A stretch of 64,000 nucleotides of DNA from Bacteroidota bacterium (lineage in GTDB: Bacteria; Bacteroidota; Bacteroidia; Bacteroidales; UBA10428), in contig CP065006.1 in NCBI GenBank assembly GCA_016699695.1, positions 3,224,001 through 3,288,000 on the forward strand, written 5' to 3'. Shown piece after piece: positions 25,208 to 34,049 of the stretch. The notes under the pieces are model-generated. The model had not been told where the DNA came from. It saw nothing but the letters and a program-made list of their open reading frames with translations, and did not search any database. Position 1 is the first letter of the stretch, and each line of letters begins with the position of its first letter. Position numbers and translations under genes: made by a program.

Positions 25208-27982
25208 TTAATTTCTTTTTATCTTGAAGAATAAAAATCCTGCAAAAAGTATCATCGTAATGCCTCCGAAAATCCACCATGGTGACCGATAAACCGGATC
25301 TGCATTACCGATTAAGATGTAAGAAGACCAAAAAAATGGATGCTTGTATTGCTCCTGAGCGCTTTTTAGAAAATTGAGCTTTGCAAGACGCAAAGCCTCT
25401 GATTTGGATTTGCTTTTTAAAAGGTTTTTATAAAAATAATGCATCAAAGTTTTTCCCGATTCATCTTCTACTCTCCACAAGGTTATAACCAGACTTGGGC
25501 ATCCGGCATAAAAAAATCCACGCGACAGACTCATCACTCCTTCACCATTTTTAAGCTCTCCATGCCCCGAATTGCATGCGCTTAATACGGTGAGCTGTGC
25601 TTGCAGTTTTAATGAAAAAAGTTCGTTAGTATTCAAAAATCCATTGTCGTTGGTCAAGTTATTGTCTGCAAAAACCAATTTCGAAAACAATGGGTTTTTA
25701 TCGTCGATAAGAGTGTGCATGGCCAAATGCAGAATATCATAATTATTGGCAATCTCCAGGAAATTTTCTTTGGTTGCATCTTTTCCTAATGAACTGTTAC
25801 CTCGTGTAAGTTTGCATACCATCAAAGCCTCTTCGAGGGCAAACGGCAATGGGAGCAGGTAATTTCGATAGTTTCTCACCTTATATTCATCGGTATTTTT
25901 TGCTTGCTGGCTAATTCTGGCAGAATAATCGGGCGCAACAGACAGGGTCTTATTCCATAATTTCTTACCTCCTCTGCCTAGCATTTCGGAATAAATCGAG
26001 GATGAATAGGCATAAGATATGGTATAATTGTAAACCAGATAATTGAGGTTGTTAAAAGATTTGATGGGTAAGGCACTAGGTTTATCGACAAGCGCTTCAA
26101 AAGGAATATAGGAGATAAGTCCATCCGGAATTATTACCAGGTTTTTTTTCAGCTTATCTTGATTCACTTTACTTAAAAGCTGTTGATATAGAAAAAACGC
26201 TCTTTTGTAGTACAAGCTATAAGTTGAATGGTTTTGACCTGAAAAATCAAAATTTTTAAACTCGTTGATATAGTTTCTAAGGCTGTCTTTTAGTGCATTG
26301 TTTAACTGGGTGCGATAAAAATATACCTCTTTTCGATTAATCACAAAGAGAAACAAACTCGTGTCGCTCAGGCTATATTCAAGCAAGGTTGTATTCCTAT
26401 CGAGAGACGATTGCAGCGAGGGAATTGTAGAAAGATTGGTTTTGTATTTTAGTGAGTAATATTCCGGAAAGTCTGAATCGAGTGTGTTTTTGAGCAATTC
26501 ATATTGTCTGCTGAAGTTAAAGAGGTAGCTTTTCCACACATCAAGTTTAACCTGATCAGGCTTTAATTGTATGCTTTCTTCATATACTTTCTCGTTGTAA
26601 AATGCGATTTCACGTTTCAACCTGCTTTCTTTTTCTATTAGTGAATCGGGTATTCCTGCAAATTTTTTGGCTTTTTCTTCGCTCAATACTCCCAACAGCA
26701 CCGAAGATTTACTTTGTTCAGCAAAATAGAATGCCTCTTCGAGGTATTGATATTGCCCGGTTACTGAGTATAATCTTTCAGCACAATCGAGACCCTTACT
26801 GTATACTTGACTTTCTTTGTCAGACAGGTATAGCTTGCTTTCTACCGATAAATACCCCTGCCTGATTTGGTGAATGACAAGCGCCAGCTCATGAAGGTTT
26901 TTGAGTGCAAATTCGAGGTATAAAAAATTCTTTTTCTGGGCGTACCAGGCAATATAGGTATCAGATAAAGTATTCAGTAAGCTTATTGTGTGAAGCAATG
27001 ATCGATGCTGAATTTTAAGGGTATCGTTACCATTTTGATCCTGCAGGTATTTAAGTGCCATTTGATAATATGAAACTGCTTTTTCAAAATCATTCCTCAC
27101 TTTCCAATAATTGCCATTAAGAACCATTATATCGAAGTAATACTTTGAATCGATGGACGATTGAATGTAAATAGATTCCGCTGACCTGATCGCTTTAAGA
27201 GCCAGTTCAGGCTGGTTAGTGCTCAAGTAATACTCAGCTAAGTGCTTGTATGAATCGCAATGTAGCTGAGGAGAATGATAATTGTGTTTATCGAATAATA
27301 AGAGACTTTGTTGGATAAAAAAGAAACTGCTATCTGCCATTTTTCGATTTTTAAAGCTTATTGCGGCCGTAATGTAGATATCATGCAGGGTTATGTACTG
27401 CTGAAGGTTGTGTCGCGAGAATTCACTAATGGCCAGGTTACTGAGCCGGGAGGCTTCTGAGTAATTCTTCCGGCTGTTTTCGAGCAATGCAAAGCGATTC
27501 AAGGTTTCTATTTTACGAAGGATGGCTTCTGTGGAATTCAAATTACCAAGTAGCTTCAAAGCCTCATCAAAGTATTCCACAGCCAGCGTAAAGTCACCCT
27601 TATGGCGGTATGCATTTCCCATGTTCGAATAAAGGTTAGCCATAGATAAGGCCGGGGCATCATTTAACATATAAATTTTCCTGGCACGGTTGAAATAATC
27701 TAATCCATTGTCGAAATGCCATTGATTTATGCATAAAACGCCAAGGTTATTTAAATCGTGGGCAATATTTAAATGATTGGGTGGATAGAGTTGGAGCGAT
27801 AATTCTAGTGTTTGCTTCAGAAGTGCTTCCGCTGTTATAAAATCGCCCGTGATAAATGCTTCCACACCTCTGTTGTTAAGAGTTTTGTTAGAATCTTCCA
27901 ACGCACTAACTGGATTATCAGCTGGCTGACTTTTTAAACACTCGGCTGCAAAAAGTATCAAAATGATTAAGTGCAATTTCAT
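25208..27982 (-). CDS. Exported TPR-CHAT caspase-like protease with C-terminal membrane anchor
   Basis: A 924-residue protein. It has a signal peptide (MKLHLIILILFAAECLKSQ), tetratricopeptide repeats over about residues 30-430 (for example NMGNAYRHKGDFTLAVEYFD), a linker, then a CHAT domain (about 610-895). The catalytic pair is intact: His756 in LHLAMHT and Cys803 in SACNSG. A final hydrophobic segment (about 902-919, WWIFGGITMILFAGFLFF) ends in KIKRN. So the protease is predicted to face the periplasm. CHAT proteases are caspase relatives; the CRISPR-linked TPR-CHAT Csx29 acts on a sigma-inhibitor protein. Here the neighbours are an ECF sigma factor, a GG-leader peptide and an anti-sigma-like TPR protein, but no CRISPR. 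Confidence 0.85.
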   Translation of the reverse strand: MKLHLIILILFAAECLKSQPADNPVSALEDSNKTLNNRGVEAFITGDFITAEALLKQTLELSLQLYPPNHLNIAHDLNNLGVLCINQWHFDNGLDYFNRARKIYMLNDAPALSMANLYSNMGNAYRHKGDFTLAVEYFDEALKLLGNLNSTEAILRKIETLNRFALLENSRKNYSEASRLSNLAISEFSRHNLQQYITLHDIYITAAISFKNRKMADSSFFFIQQSLLLFDKHNYHSPQLHCDSYKHLAEYYLSTNQPELALKAIRSAESIYIQSSIDSKYYFDIMVLNGNYWKVRNDFEKAVSYYQMALKYLQDQNGNDTLKIQHRSLLHTISLLNTLSDTYIAWYAQKKNFLYLEFALKNLHELALVIHQIRQGYLSVESKLYLSDKESQVYSKGLDCAERLYSVTGQYQYLEEAFYFAEQSKSSVLLGVLSEEKAKKFAGIPDSLIEKESRLKREIAFYNEKVYEESIQLKPDQVKLDVWKSYLFNFSRQYELLKNTLDSDFPEYYSLKYKTNLSTIPSLQSSLDRNTTLLEYSLSDTSLFLFVINRKEVYFYRTQLNNALKDSLRNYINEFKNFDFSGQNHSTYSLYYKRAFFLYQQLLSKVNQDKLKKNLVIIPDGLISYIPFEALVDKPSALPIKSFNNLNYLVYNYTISYAYSSSIYSEMLGRGGKKLWNKTLSVAPDYSARISQQAKNTDEYKVRNYRNYLLPLPFALEEALMVCKLTRGNSSLGKDATKENFLEIANNYDILHLAMHTLIDDKNPLFSKLVFADNNLTNDNGFLNTNELFSLKLQAQLTVLSACNSGHGELKNGEGVMSLSRGFFYAGCPSLVITLWRVEDESGKTLMHYFYKNLLKSKSKSEALRLAKLNFLKSAQEQYKHPFFWSSYILIGNADPVYRSPWWIFGGITMILFAGFLFFKIKRN

Positions 27983-28176
27983 TCTGAAGAAATGAATAGG
28001 TAGATGAATAACATGAAAGTACTAAAATTTATTCAATTTAATATTCTAATAATCAACAAATTAATAAATAGGTGTTGTTTTTTTTTATTTTTTTCATTAG
28101 AAACCGGTGACATTTTAGTGTCCAGTGGTACTTAATAGTAAAACAATGAATTATTATTCACTTATACATAAAAGCA
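27983..28176. promoter_or_regulatory. Divergent regulatory region between the CHAT and GG-peptide genes
   Basis: A 194-base AT-rich gap that must hold both promoters. No perfect TAnnTTTG box is seen on either strand, which would fit control by an alternative sigma factor such as the neighbouring ECF factor. An imperfect inverted repeat at 28103-28129 (GACA-TTTTAG-TGTC at its core) is a possible operator. Confidence 0.4.
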
Positions 28177-28311
28177 ATGAAACTTTTTAACAAATCTTCA
28201 GAAAGAAAAAGCAGCGATTTTAATCTGGCTCAAAAGCAAGTATTAAGTGTAAAAGAATTAATGACTATACGCGGTGGCGATGAGCACGGTGGTATGATCA
28301 TAAGAAAATAA
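28177..28311 (+). CDS. GG-leader peptide precursor (44 residues)
   Basis: A small gene with an ATG at 28177 and TAA at 28309. The peptide has a charged helical leader ending LSVKELMTIRGG, the double-glycine motif of Bacteroidota natural-product precursors (the GG-Bacteroidales type, with consensus close to LxxxELxxIRGG). The ten residues after it are DEHGGMIIRK, containing a second Gly pair. Such leaders are normally cut after GG by a C39 peptidase of an ABC exporter; none is in the window. It is divergent from the TPR-CHAT protease, so a link between the two is attractive but unproven. Confidence 0.65.
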   Translation: MKLFNKSSERKSSDFNLAQKQVLSVKELMTIRGGDEHGGMIIRK

Positions 28312-28327
28312 TATCCAAATAGGCATT

Positions 28328-28415
28328 CAAATATCCCAAAGCGGGTTTAATTTAACCTGGTTTTAACGGCACTCATTCCCTTAGAATATAATGTACCCCG
28401 CTTTGGTGATATTTG
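28328..28415. repeat. Structured element, copy 1 (long hairpin with 17-base loop motif)
   Basis: An 18-bp stem with one bulged base (28328-28345 pairing with 28397-28415) encloses a 51-base loop. The loop carries GGTTTTAACGGCACTCA at 28359-28375, repeated in copy 2 with one change. The stem sequence (CCAAAGCGGG core) differs from that of copy 2, yet both stay self-complementary, which points to selection on structure. Strand is unknown. It is not a recognised riboswitch or attC site. Confidence 0.65.
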
Positions 28416-28560
28416 GAAAAATGGTCCAACTTTTTTTTGAGAAAGTTTGACTTAAAAAGTGGGATCAAATAACTTGGGAAACCAATTTGGCGGTTGTAAG
28501 CATTAAAGTTTAATACGTAATAGTTAGTAAAAAAATGGAAAAATAAATTCCAACCTTCCC

Positions 28561-28629
28561 GGGCGGGACAAAGCTCTTTTGGTTTTGACGGCACTCAATA
28601 TACCTCTCTTATCTTCTTTTGTTCCGCCC
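28561..28629. repeat. Structured element, copy 2 (hairpin with the same loop motif)
   Basis: A stem of about 12-13 bp (GGGCGGGACAAAG at 28561-28573 with 28616-28629, including one G-T pair) encloses a 42-base loop. The loop holds GGTTTTGACGGCACTCA at 28581-28597, the same 17-mer as copy 1 with a single A/G difference. The copies are 222 bases apart in the same orientation. Confidence 0.6.
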
Positions 28630-28812
28630 ACTTTTTTATACTTCTGAATATAGCATACAGATATAAAAGATACATAGATATTATTGTCTACTGAAACCTT
28701 AACCTTCTATTCTTTTACTGGTAACCCCAGGTAATACGTGGATATATTTCTTTATTTTGCTCCCGAAAAATTTTTATGGGGTGCATTGGTGAATAACTGA
28801 ACCCAAATTATT

Positions 28813-29574
28813 ATGGCTAAAGAACTGGATTACACTCAATTTATTGAGCGATACCTGCAACAAGAAATGAGCCCAGCTGAAAAAGTATGGTTTGAAAAGG
28901 AATTGCAGGGAAACTCATTGTTACAGGATGAATTGCTCTTTTACCGAAAGGTAAACCAGGTGCTTGCTGAAAAAGAACTGGTCGATTTTAAGTTGCAGCT
29001 GGATGCAATTCACAGAGAAATTATACAAACTTCAGTTGGAGGTCAGCACTATATCAGACAATACAGAAAAAAGATTAACCTGCTGGCCGGAAGTGTGATG
29101 GCAGCTTCTGTCGTATTGAGTTTATATTTTCCAAACCGTAAGATATCCGATCAGAATCTTTACAATCGCTATTTTGAACCAGCTTCCTTTTCAGTAAGTT
29201 ACCGCGATGCCAGCGAGCAAGACAGAATGCTGAAGGAGGCTATGCAGTTGTACGAAAGTAAGCAGTATTCAGAAGCAATCAGTCATTTCGAAAAAATCAT
29301 GATCATTGAACCTAACAAATATGGGATAAATCTTTATGCTGGGATAGCCCATATGGAATTGGCACAATACCCCCAGGCTATTCTTCGGTTCAACACGATT
29401 TTAACTCAGGATTATGGCCCATTTTCCGAATCGGCTAGCTGGTATTTGGGGCTTTGTTATTTGTATTCCAACGAGAAAACAAAGGCAAAAAATCTGTTCG
29501 AAGGTTTGATGCAATCCGACGGATATTACAAGCGCGATGCCCACCGTATACTTAAGCATATGAAAGGTAAATAG
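28813..29574 (+). CDS. Membrane-spanning TPR protein with anti-sigma-like N-terminus
   Basis: A 253-residue protein. Residues 1-85 are a helical cytoplasmic-type domain (FIERYLQQEMSPAEKVWFEK, then LLQDELLFYRKVNQVL) like the N-termini of Bacteroidota anti-sigma factors. One membrane segment lies at about 88-107 (INLLAGSVMAASVVLSLYF). The C-terminal half (about 135-253) is TPR-like: AMQLYESKQYSEAISHFEKI, GINLYAGIAHMELAQYPQAI and ASWYLGLCYLYSNEKTKAKN. I infer that the N-terminus restrains the ECF sigma factor at 24625 and the periplasmic TPR part senses a signal, perhaps through the CHAT protease. No zinc-binding HxxxCxxC motif is present. Confidence 0.65.
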   Translation: MAKELDYTQFIERYLQQEMSPAEKVWFEKELQGNSLLQDELLFYRKVNQVLAEKELVDFKLQLDAIHREIIQTSVGGQHYIRQYRKKINLLAGSVMAASVVLSLYFPNRKISDQNLYNRYFEPASFSVSYRDASEQDRMLKEAMQLYESKQYSEAISHFEKIMIIEPNKYGINLYAGIAHMELAQYPQAILRFNTILTQDYGPFSESASWYLGLCYLYSNEKTKAKNLFEGLMQSDGYYKRDAHRILKHMKGK

Positions 29575-29664
29575 TTTGATTGGAATTAGCCTTATACCAG
29601 ATATTTATTAACGGGACAAATGTCTATTGCTTTAAATTGAAACAATTCTCAAAAATGATGTGAG

Positions 29665-30582
29665 ATGAACCCTATAAGGATGATCCAGGAATGGATCAAG
29701 GCATTTATGCCAAAACATCGGATTATAAGCGATTACAATCAAATGGTAAGCCGGTTAAAACAACTTGAAATGCAAGTTGCACAAAGTTCACAGCAATTGG
29801 AGCTGGCAAAGGCAAGCTTCCTGAAAAACATCTACCATGAAATTCGCACGCCCCTTAATTCCATAATAGGGTTTACAAATCTGCTTGATAATAAACACCT
29901 ACTTGCTCCTGAAGAAAGAGAAGAATATACTAACCTTATCAATGTAAATAGCCGTAAGTTTTTAAGCCTACTTGACGACATTATTCAAGCATCTCTGCTT
30001 GAAGCCGGTATGATAAAGATTAAGCCCGAACCTGTTTGTTTGGGCGAATTCTTTGATGAAAACCATAGTTTTTATTCTATCCGCCGACATACCCAGGAAA
30101 AGAATGCCATTGCACTTTTGCTAACGGTAGAAGAAGACATAAAGCAAAAAAGCTTTGTTTTTGACCGTTACCGAATAGCACAAGTGCTTACTCAATTAGT
30201 CGATAATGCGCTGAAGTATACTGATAAAGGAGTGGTGGAATATGGTTGCACAATTCAGAATGAACGTCTGGAGTTCTTCGTGAAAGACAATGCAATACCT
30301 ATACTAATGCCTCAAAAGAGATTGCTGTTTAAAAAGTTCTCGAAATTAGAGGTATCAAAAACAAATGATGGCGGCTTAGGTTTAGGTTTGTCTATTTGCA
30401 AAGATTTGCTCCAATTAATGGAAGGAGATATTCTTGTAGAATCAAATCATGGACATGGAAACACCTTTATTTTTTCTATACCTGCCATTATCTCGAAGGA
30501 TGAGAACAATTTGATAACTGAGCCAATAAAAGAATCACGCATACATTTTTTTCAAAGAGCAACTACATATCGGGCTGTGTAA
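29665..30582 (+). CDS. Soluble histidine kinase without sensor domain
   Basis: A 305-residue kinase. A short coiled coil (about 22-50) leads to the dimerisation domain with His58 (NIYHEIRTPLNSIIGF), then the ATPase domain with the N-box (QLVDNALKYT, Asn181) and G2 box (GGLGLGLSICK, 236-246). The G1 box, normally DxGxGI, reads KDNAIPI, so ATP binding may be impaired. No PAS, GAF or membrane segment is present, so input must come from a partner. It follows the TPR gene by 90 bases on the same strand and converges with the PAS kinase 12 bases downstream. Confidence 0.75.
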   Translation: MNPIRMIQEWIKAFMPKHRIISDYNQMVSRLKQLEMQVAQSSQQLELAKASFLKNIYHEIRTPLNSIIGFTNLLDNKHLLAPEEREEYTNLINVNSRKFLSLLDDIIQASLLEAGMIKIKPEPVCLGEFFDENHSFYSIRRHTQEKNAIALLLTVEEDIKQKSFVFDRYRIAQVLTQLVDNALKYTDKGVVEYGCTIQNERLEFFVKDNAIPILMPQKRLLFKKFSKLEVSKTNDGGLGLGLSICKDLLQLMEGDILVESNHGHGNTFIFSIPAIISKDENNLITEPIKESRIHFFQRATTYRAV

Positions 30583-30594
30583 TTTGTATAATAA

Positions 30595-33500
30595 TTAACC
30601 AAGCGAATGCTCTTTTCTTGGCAACGTGAAAGAGAATGTAGTTCCCTTTCCCAGTTCACTATCGACCATTAACTCGCCTTGGTTTTTTTCAATAAACTCT
30701 TTGCAGATTATTAAACCTAAGCCAGTACCGTTTTCGCCTGCGGTACCGGTGGTAGAGAAATATTCGTCGATTCGGAAAAGTTTTTTGATATTTTCCTGCG
30801 ATATTCCAATTCCGGTATCTCTTATTGCAATCAGGCATTTATCCTGCGAGATATCTGAGCAACTAATCGTGACAATTCCATTGTTTGCTGTAAATTTTAT
30901 AGCATTACTCACAAGGTTACGAATAATAAGATTTACCATATTGAAATCGGCCCATGCCTTTCCACTGCATTCCATTTTTGTTTTGATGGCAATGCTTTTT
31001 TTCTCAGCATTGCCAGTACTTAGAATAACAATCTGTTGAATTATTTCGTGCAATTGTATGTGGTCTGGTGTATACTTGATACGCTCAGTTTGGGTGCGAG
31101 CCCATTGAAGGAGATTCTCTAGCAGGTTATATGCACTCTCTGAAGAAGTTTTAATCATACCCAAGAGATCAAGGCGCTGTTTCTCTTCAAAATCTTCAAA
31201 ATTCCGCATGAGCAATTCCGAGAAGCCAAAAATGGCCTGGAATGGATTTTTTAAATCATGGGCAATTATAGAAAAGAATTTATTTTTTGTTGCATTTAGT
31301 TCCTCCAGTCGGGCATTTGTTTTTTTCAAGATATCAGACTGCCGGTTTAACTCTTCGGCCTGTATCTGAATTTTTTCCTGCCTTTCCTCCAGTAATGTAT
31401 TTACTTCTTTCAAACTTTCCGCTTGCTCAATTAATTGCTTTTCAGTGTTTTTTTGCTTAGTAATATCCCGGCCAATGCCCACAATACCCATAATTTTACC
31501 ATCGACATCTTTAAAAGGTACTTTGGTTGTTGAAACTACTTTTTCCCTTCTTTCTTCATCAAAGCCAATTTCTTCTTTGTTAATCATGGCTTTACCCGTG
31601 CGCATAATCCTAACCTCGTCGTTGAAGTATTCTTGGGCTGCTTCTTTTGAAGGTGCAAGGTCAAAATCGGTTTTCCCAATGATATCGTCAAGGTTGTCGG
31701 TTTGCATAGTATCGAGCATTCGCTTATTCACAGTAATAAAGCGGCTTTCGGCATCTTTTATATAGATAAAGTCAGGCATGTTATCGATCAGGGTACGTAA
31801 AAGCGAACGTTCCTTTTCAATCATTTTATTTTGTTCTTCCAGCCATTCCGATTGTTTAAGTATTTCTTCCGAACGTTCCTCCAGCAATTGGTTGACTTCT
31901 TTAAGGTCTTCGGCTTGCTGTTCGAGCTGCTGTTGGTAATTTTTAAGTTCGGTGATGTCTTTTGTAATACCAACCAGTCCTAATATTCGCCCATCTTCGT
32001 CGAAATAGGGTACCTTGGTTACCGTCCGGAATATCTTTTCTCCATCGTCAAGAACACGCAATTCTTCTTTGTTTATTACTGCCTTTTTTTGTGCAATAAT
32101 TTGTTTTTCCAATTCGATGAACCTTTGCGCCTGGTCCTTTGGATAGAAGTCAAGATCGCTTTTTCCTTCAAGTTCATAGGACGAGTTAATTCCAAGTTTT
32201 TCCATCAGTGACTTGTTGGCCAGTACAAAGCGGCTTTGGGTGTCTTTGATGTAAATAGAATCGGGGATATTGTCGATAAGCACTCTTAGGAGGTTTCTTT
32301 CGTTTTCAACTATTTTATTCTGGGTTGCCAGTTCTGAGGATTGCTGTTGAATTTCTTCCTGACGTTCTTCTAGTACTACATTCACCTCTTTGAGGTAATC
32401 GGCCTGCTCCTGTAGTTTGATTTCGGTTTCTTTCAGAGATGTAATGTCTTTTCCAATTCCTACAATACCTTCTATTTCCCCATCGGCATTTCTGTATGGC
32501 ACTTTGCTTGTTAGCAAATACATGAGGTTCCCGTTTTTATCCAGACTAGTTTCCTCAATGCCAATCATTGGGCTGCCTTTCGAAATAATCCGCTGATCGT
32601 CGGAAAAAAATTTCTTGGCCATTTCTTTCGGATAGATGTCAAAATCAGATTTTCCTTTAATTTCTTCCTCCGAAGCGATGTTCAAGGAATCGAGCATGTA
32701 CTGATTGGCTGTAATAAAGGTGCTGTTTTTATCTTTGATGTAAACAAAATCAGGCAGGTTGTCGATCAGGGTGCGCAGCAGTTTTCGCTCACTTTCCAGT
32801 ATTTTATTTTGTTCGCCTAATTCATCGGCCTGTTGGTTAATTTCTTCCTGTCTTTCTTCGAGCAATACATTAACCTCTTGCAGGTTTTGTGCCTGTTCAA
32901 TTAACTTTTCTTCAGTTTCCTTAAGCTTGGTAATATCACGGCCAATGCCTACCAATCCTAGAATTTTTCCGTTTTCATCTTTAAATGGCACTTTAGTTGT
33001 AGAGCGAACCCTGATATTTCCTTCTTTGTCGAAGCCTATTTCTTCTTTATTAATCACCGACTGGCCGGTGTCCATTATAAATTTATCGTCCTTATAAAAG
33101 ATATCAGCAATTTCTTTTGGATAGTAATCGAAATCGGATTTTCCGAGAATTTCACTTCTCGATTTGGCTTTGGTAATCTCAATCTGTGCGATATTGGCAT
33201 CTAAAAAGCAACATTCGCTATCTTTTATATAGATGGCATCCGGCATATTATCTATCAAGGTACGTAGCAAAAGTCTTTCTTTTTCAATTTCCTCATTTTT
33301 CTGTGTCAACAACTCGTTGTAAAGATTTTGCTGAGTAGTGTCAGAAATTATTCCTAAAAGGCCTATTAATTTGCCATTTCTATTTTTAAGAGGGTATTTT
33401 CTTGTAACTGTGAATTTGAGTATTCCGTTGTTCTCGCTTCGCTGTTCCCGAAGCAATTCAGGCACATCATTGTATAGTATTTGCTGGTCTTCGTAATTGT

Positions 33501-33837
33501 ATTTGGCAGCAATACTTTCTTCGTAAAGGTCCGAATCGTGCTTACCTATTAATTCTTTCGGTGATGATTTTTTCAGTAAGCTGGCAAACTTTTCGTTTAC
33601 CACGATATACTTTCCATAGGGGTCCTTAATAAAAATGCTATCGGGAAGGTTGTTTAATAAGGTAATGAAGGGTACTGTTTCCTCGGGATTCAATTCGCTA
33701 AGGTCGCGTAGAATGCCCATTGGACCTTTGAAATATTTTAAATACAAGTAAATTCCAAGTGCTGTAATCAGCGCACCTGTCATAAAAGGAATAACGAATT
33801 GAAAGCTCAGGGTTGAAAAATAGGTAAGTGAAATCAC
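30595..33837 (-). CDS. Membrane-bound multi-PAS sensor histidine kinase
   Basis: A 1080-residue kinase. One N-terminal membrane helix (about 13-36) is followed by five PAS domains, each opening with a version of LIDNMPDxIYIKD (residues 59, 193, 356, 519, 682). The last four openings are exactly 163 residues apart and joined by similar coiled coils (LKEVNVLLEERQEEI). The kinase core has His860 (FFSIIAHDLKNP), the N-box NLVSNAIKFT, DTGIGI and GENGTGLGLIICK. There is no receiver domain, so a separate response regulator is needed. Expansion by internal duplication is clear from the near-identical units. Confidence 0.88.
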   Translation of the reverse strand: MISLTYFSTLSFQFVIPFMTGALITALGIYLYLKYFKGPMGILRDLSELNPEETVPFITLLNNLPDSIFIKDPYGKYIVVNEKFASLLKKSSPKELIGKHDSDLYEESIAAKYNYEDQQILYNDVPELLREQRSENNGILKFTVTRKYPLKNRNGKLIGLLGIISDTTQQNLYNELLTQKNEEIEKERLLLRTLIDNMPDAIYIKDSECCFLDANIAQIEITKAKSRSEILGKSDFDYYPKEIADIFYKDDKFIMDTGQSVINKEEIGFDKEGNIRVRSTTKVPFKDENGKILGLVGIGRDITKLKETEEKLIEQAQNLQEVNVLLEERQEEINQQADELGEQNKILESERKLLRTLIDNLPDFVYIKDKNSTFITANQYMLDSLNIASEEEIKGKSDFDIYPKEMAKKFFSDDQRIISKGSPMIGIEETSLDKNGNLMYLLTSKVPYRNADGEIEGIVGIGKDITSLKETEIKLQEQADYLKEVNVVLEERQEEIQQQSSELATQNKIVENERNLLRVLIDNIPDSIYIKDTQSRFVLANKSLMEKLGINSSYELEGKSDLDFYPKDQAQRFIELEKQIIAQKKAVINKEELRVLDDGEKIFRTVTKVPYFDEDGRILGLVGITKDITELKNYQQQLEQQAEDLKEVNQLLEERSEEILKQSEWLEEQNKMIEKERSLLRTLIDNMPDFIYIKDAESRFITVNKRMLDTMQTDNLDDIIGKTDFDLAPSKEAAQEYFNDEVRIMRTGKAMINKEEIGFDEERREKVVSTTKVPFKDVDGKIMGIVGIGRDITKQKNTEKQLIEQAESLKEVNTLLEERQEKIQIQAEELNRQSDILKKTNARLEELNATKNKFFSIIAHDLKNPFQAIFGFSELLMRNFEDFEEKQRLDLLGMIKTSSESAYNLLENLLQWARTQTERIKYTPDHIQLHEIIQQIVILSTGNAEKKSIAIKTKMECSGKAWADFNMVNLIIRNLVSNAIKFTANNGIVTISCSDISQDKCLIAIRDTGIGISQENIKKLFRIDEYFSTTGTAGENGTGLGLIICKEFIEKNQGELMVDSELGKGTTFSFTLPRKEHSLG

Positions 33838-34049
33838 AGGAATTATTATTAGTTGGATCAGGTTTTCGTAAGTCTACATACGTATTTATCAGAAAATTGT
33901 TTTTTCTTTCGTGGTATTTTGTTTTAACTTTTCATGCGAAGGATTAGAGTAGTTGTTTTAGATTGAAAAGAACCCATTAGGTATCACAAAGCCTAATATG
34001 TTTAGTTTTATTAAACAAAGCTTAATTTATTATAAATTTTACAATATCC

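Noticed and set aside
28328..28629. Integron attC sites
   Set aside because: The required pair of RYYYAAC and GTTRRRY core sites is not present at the stem ends, and no integrase gene is in the window. The conserved part is in the loop, opposite to attC.
32281..33837. CRISPR-like or tandem DNA repeat in the PAS kinase
   Set aside because: The repetition is protein-coding PAS-coiled-coil duplication in one open frame, not a short-repeat array.
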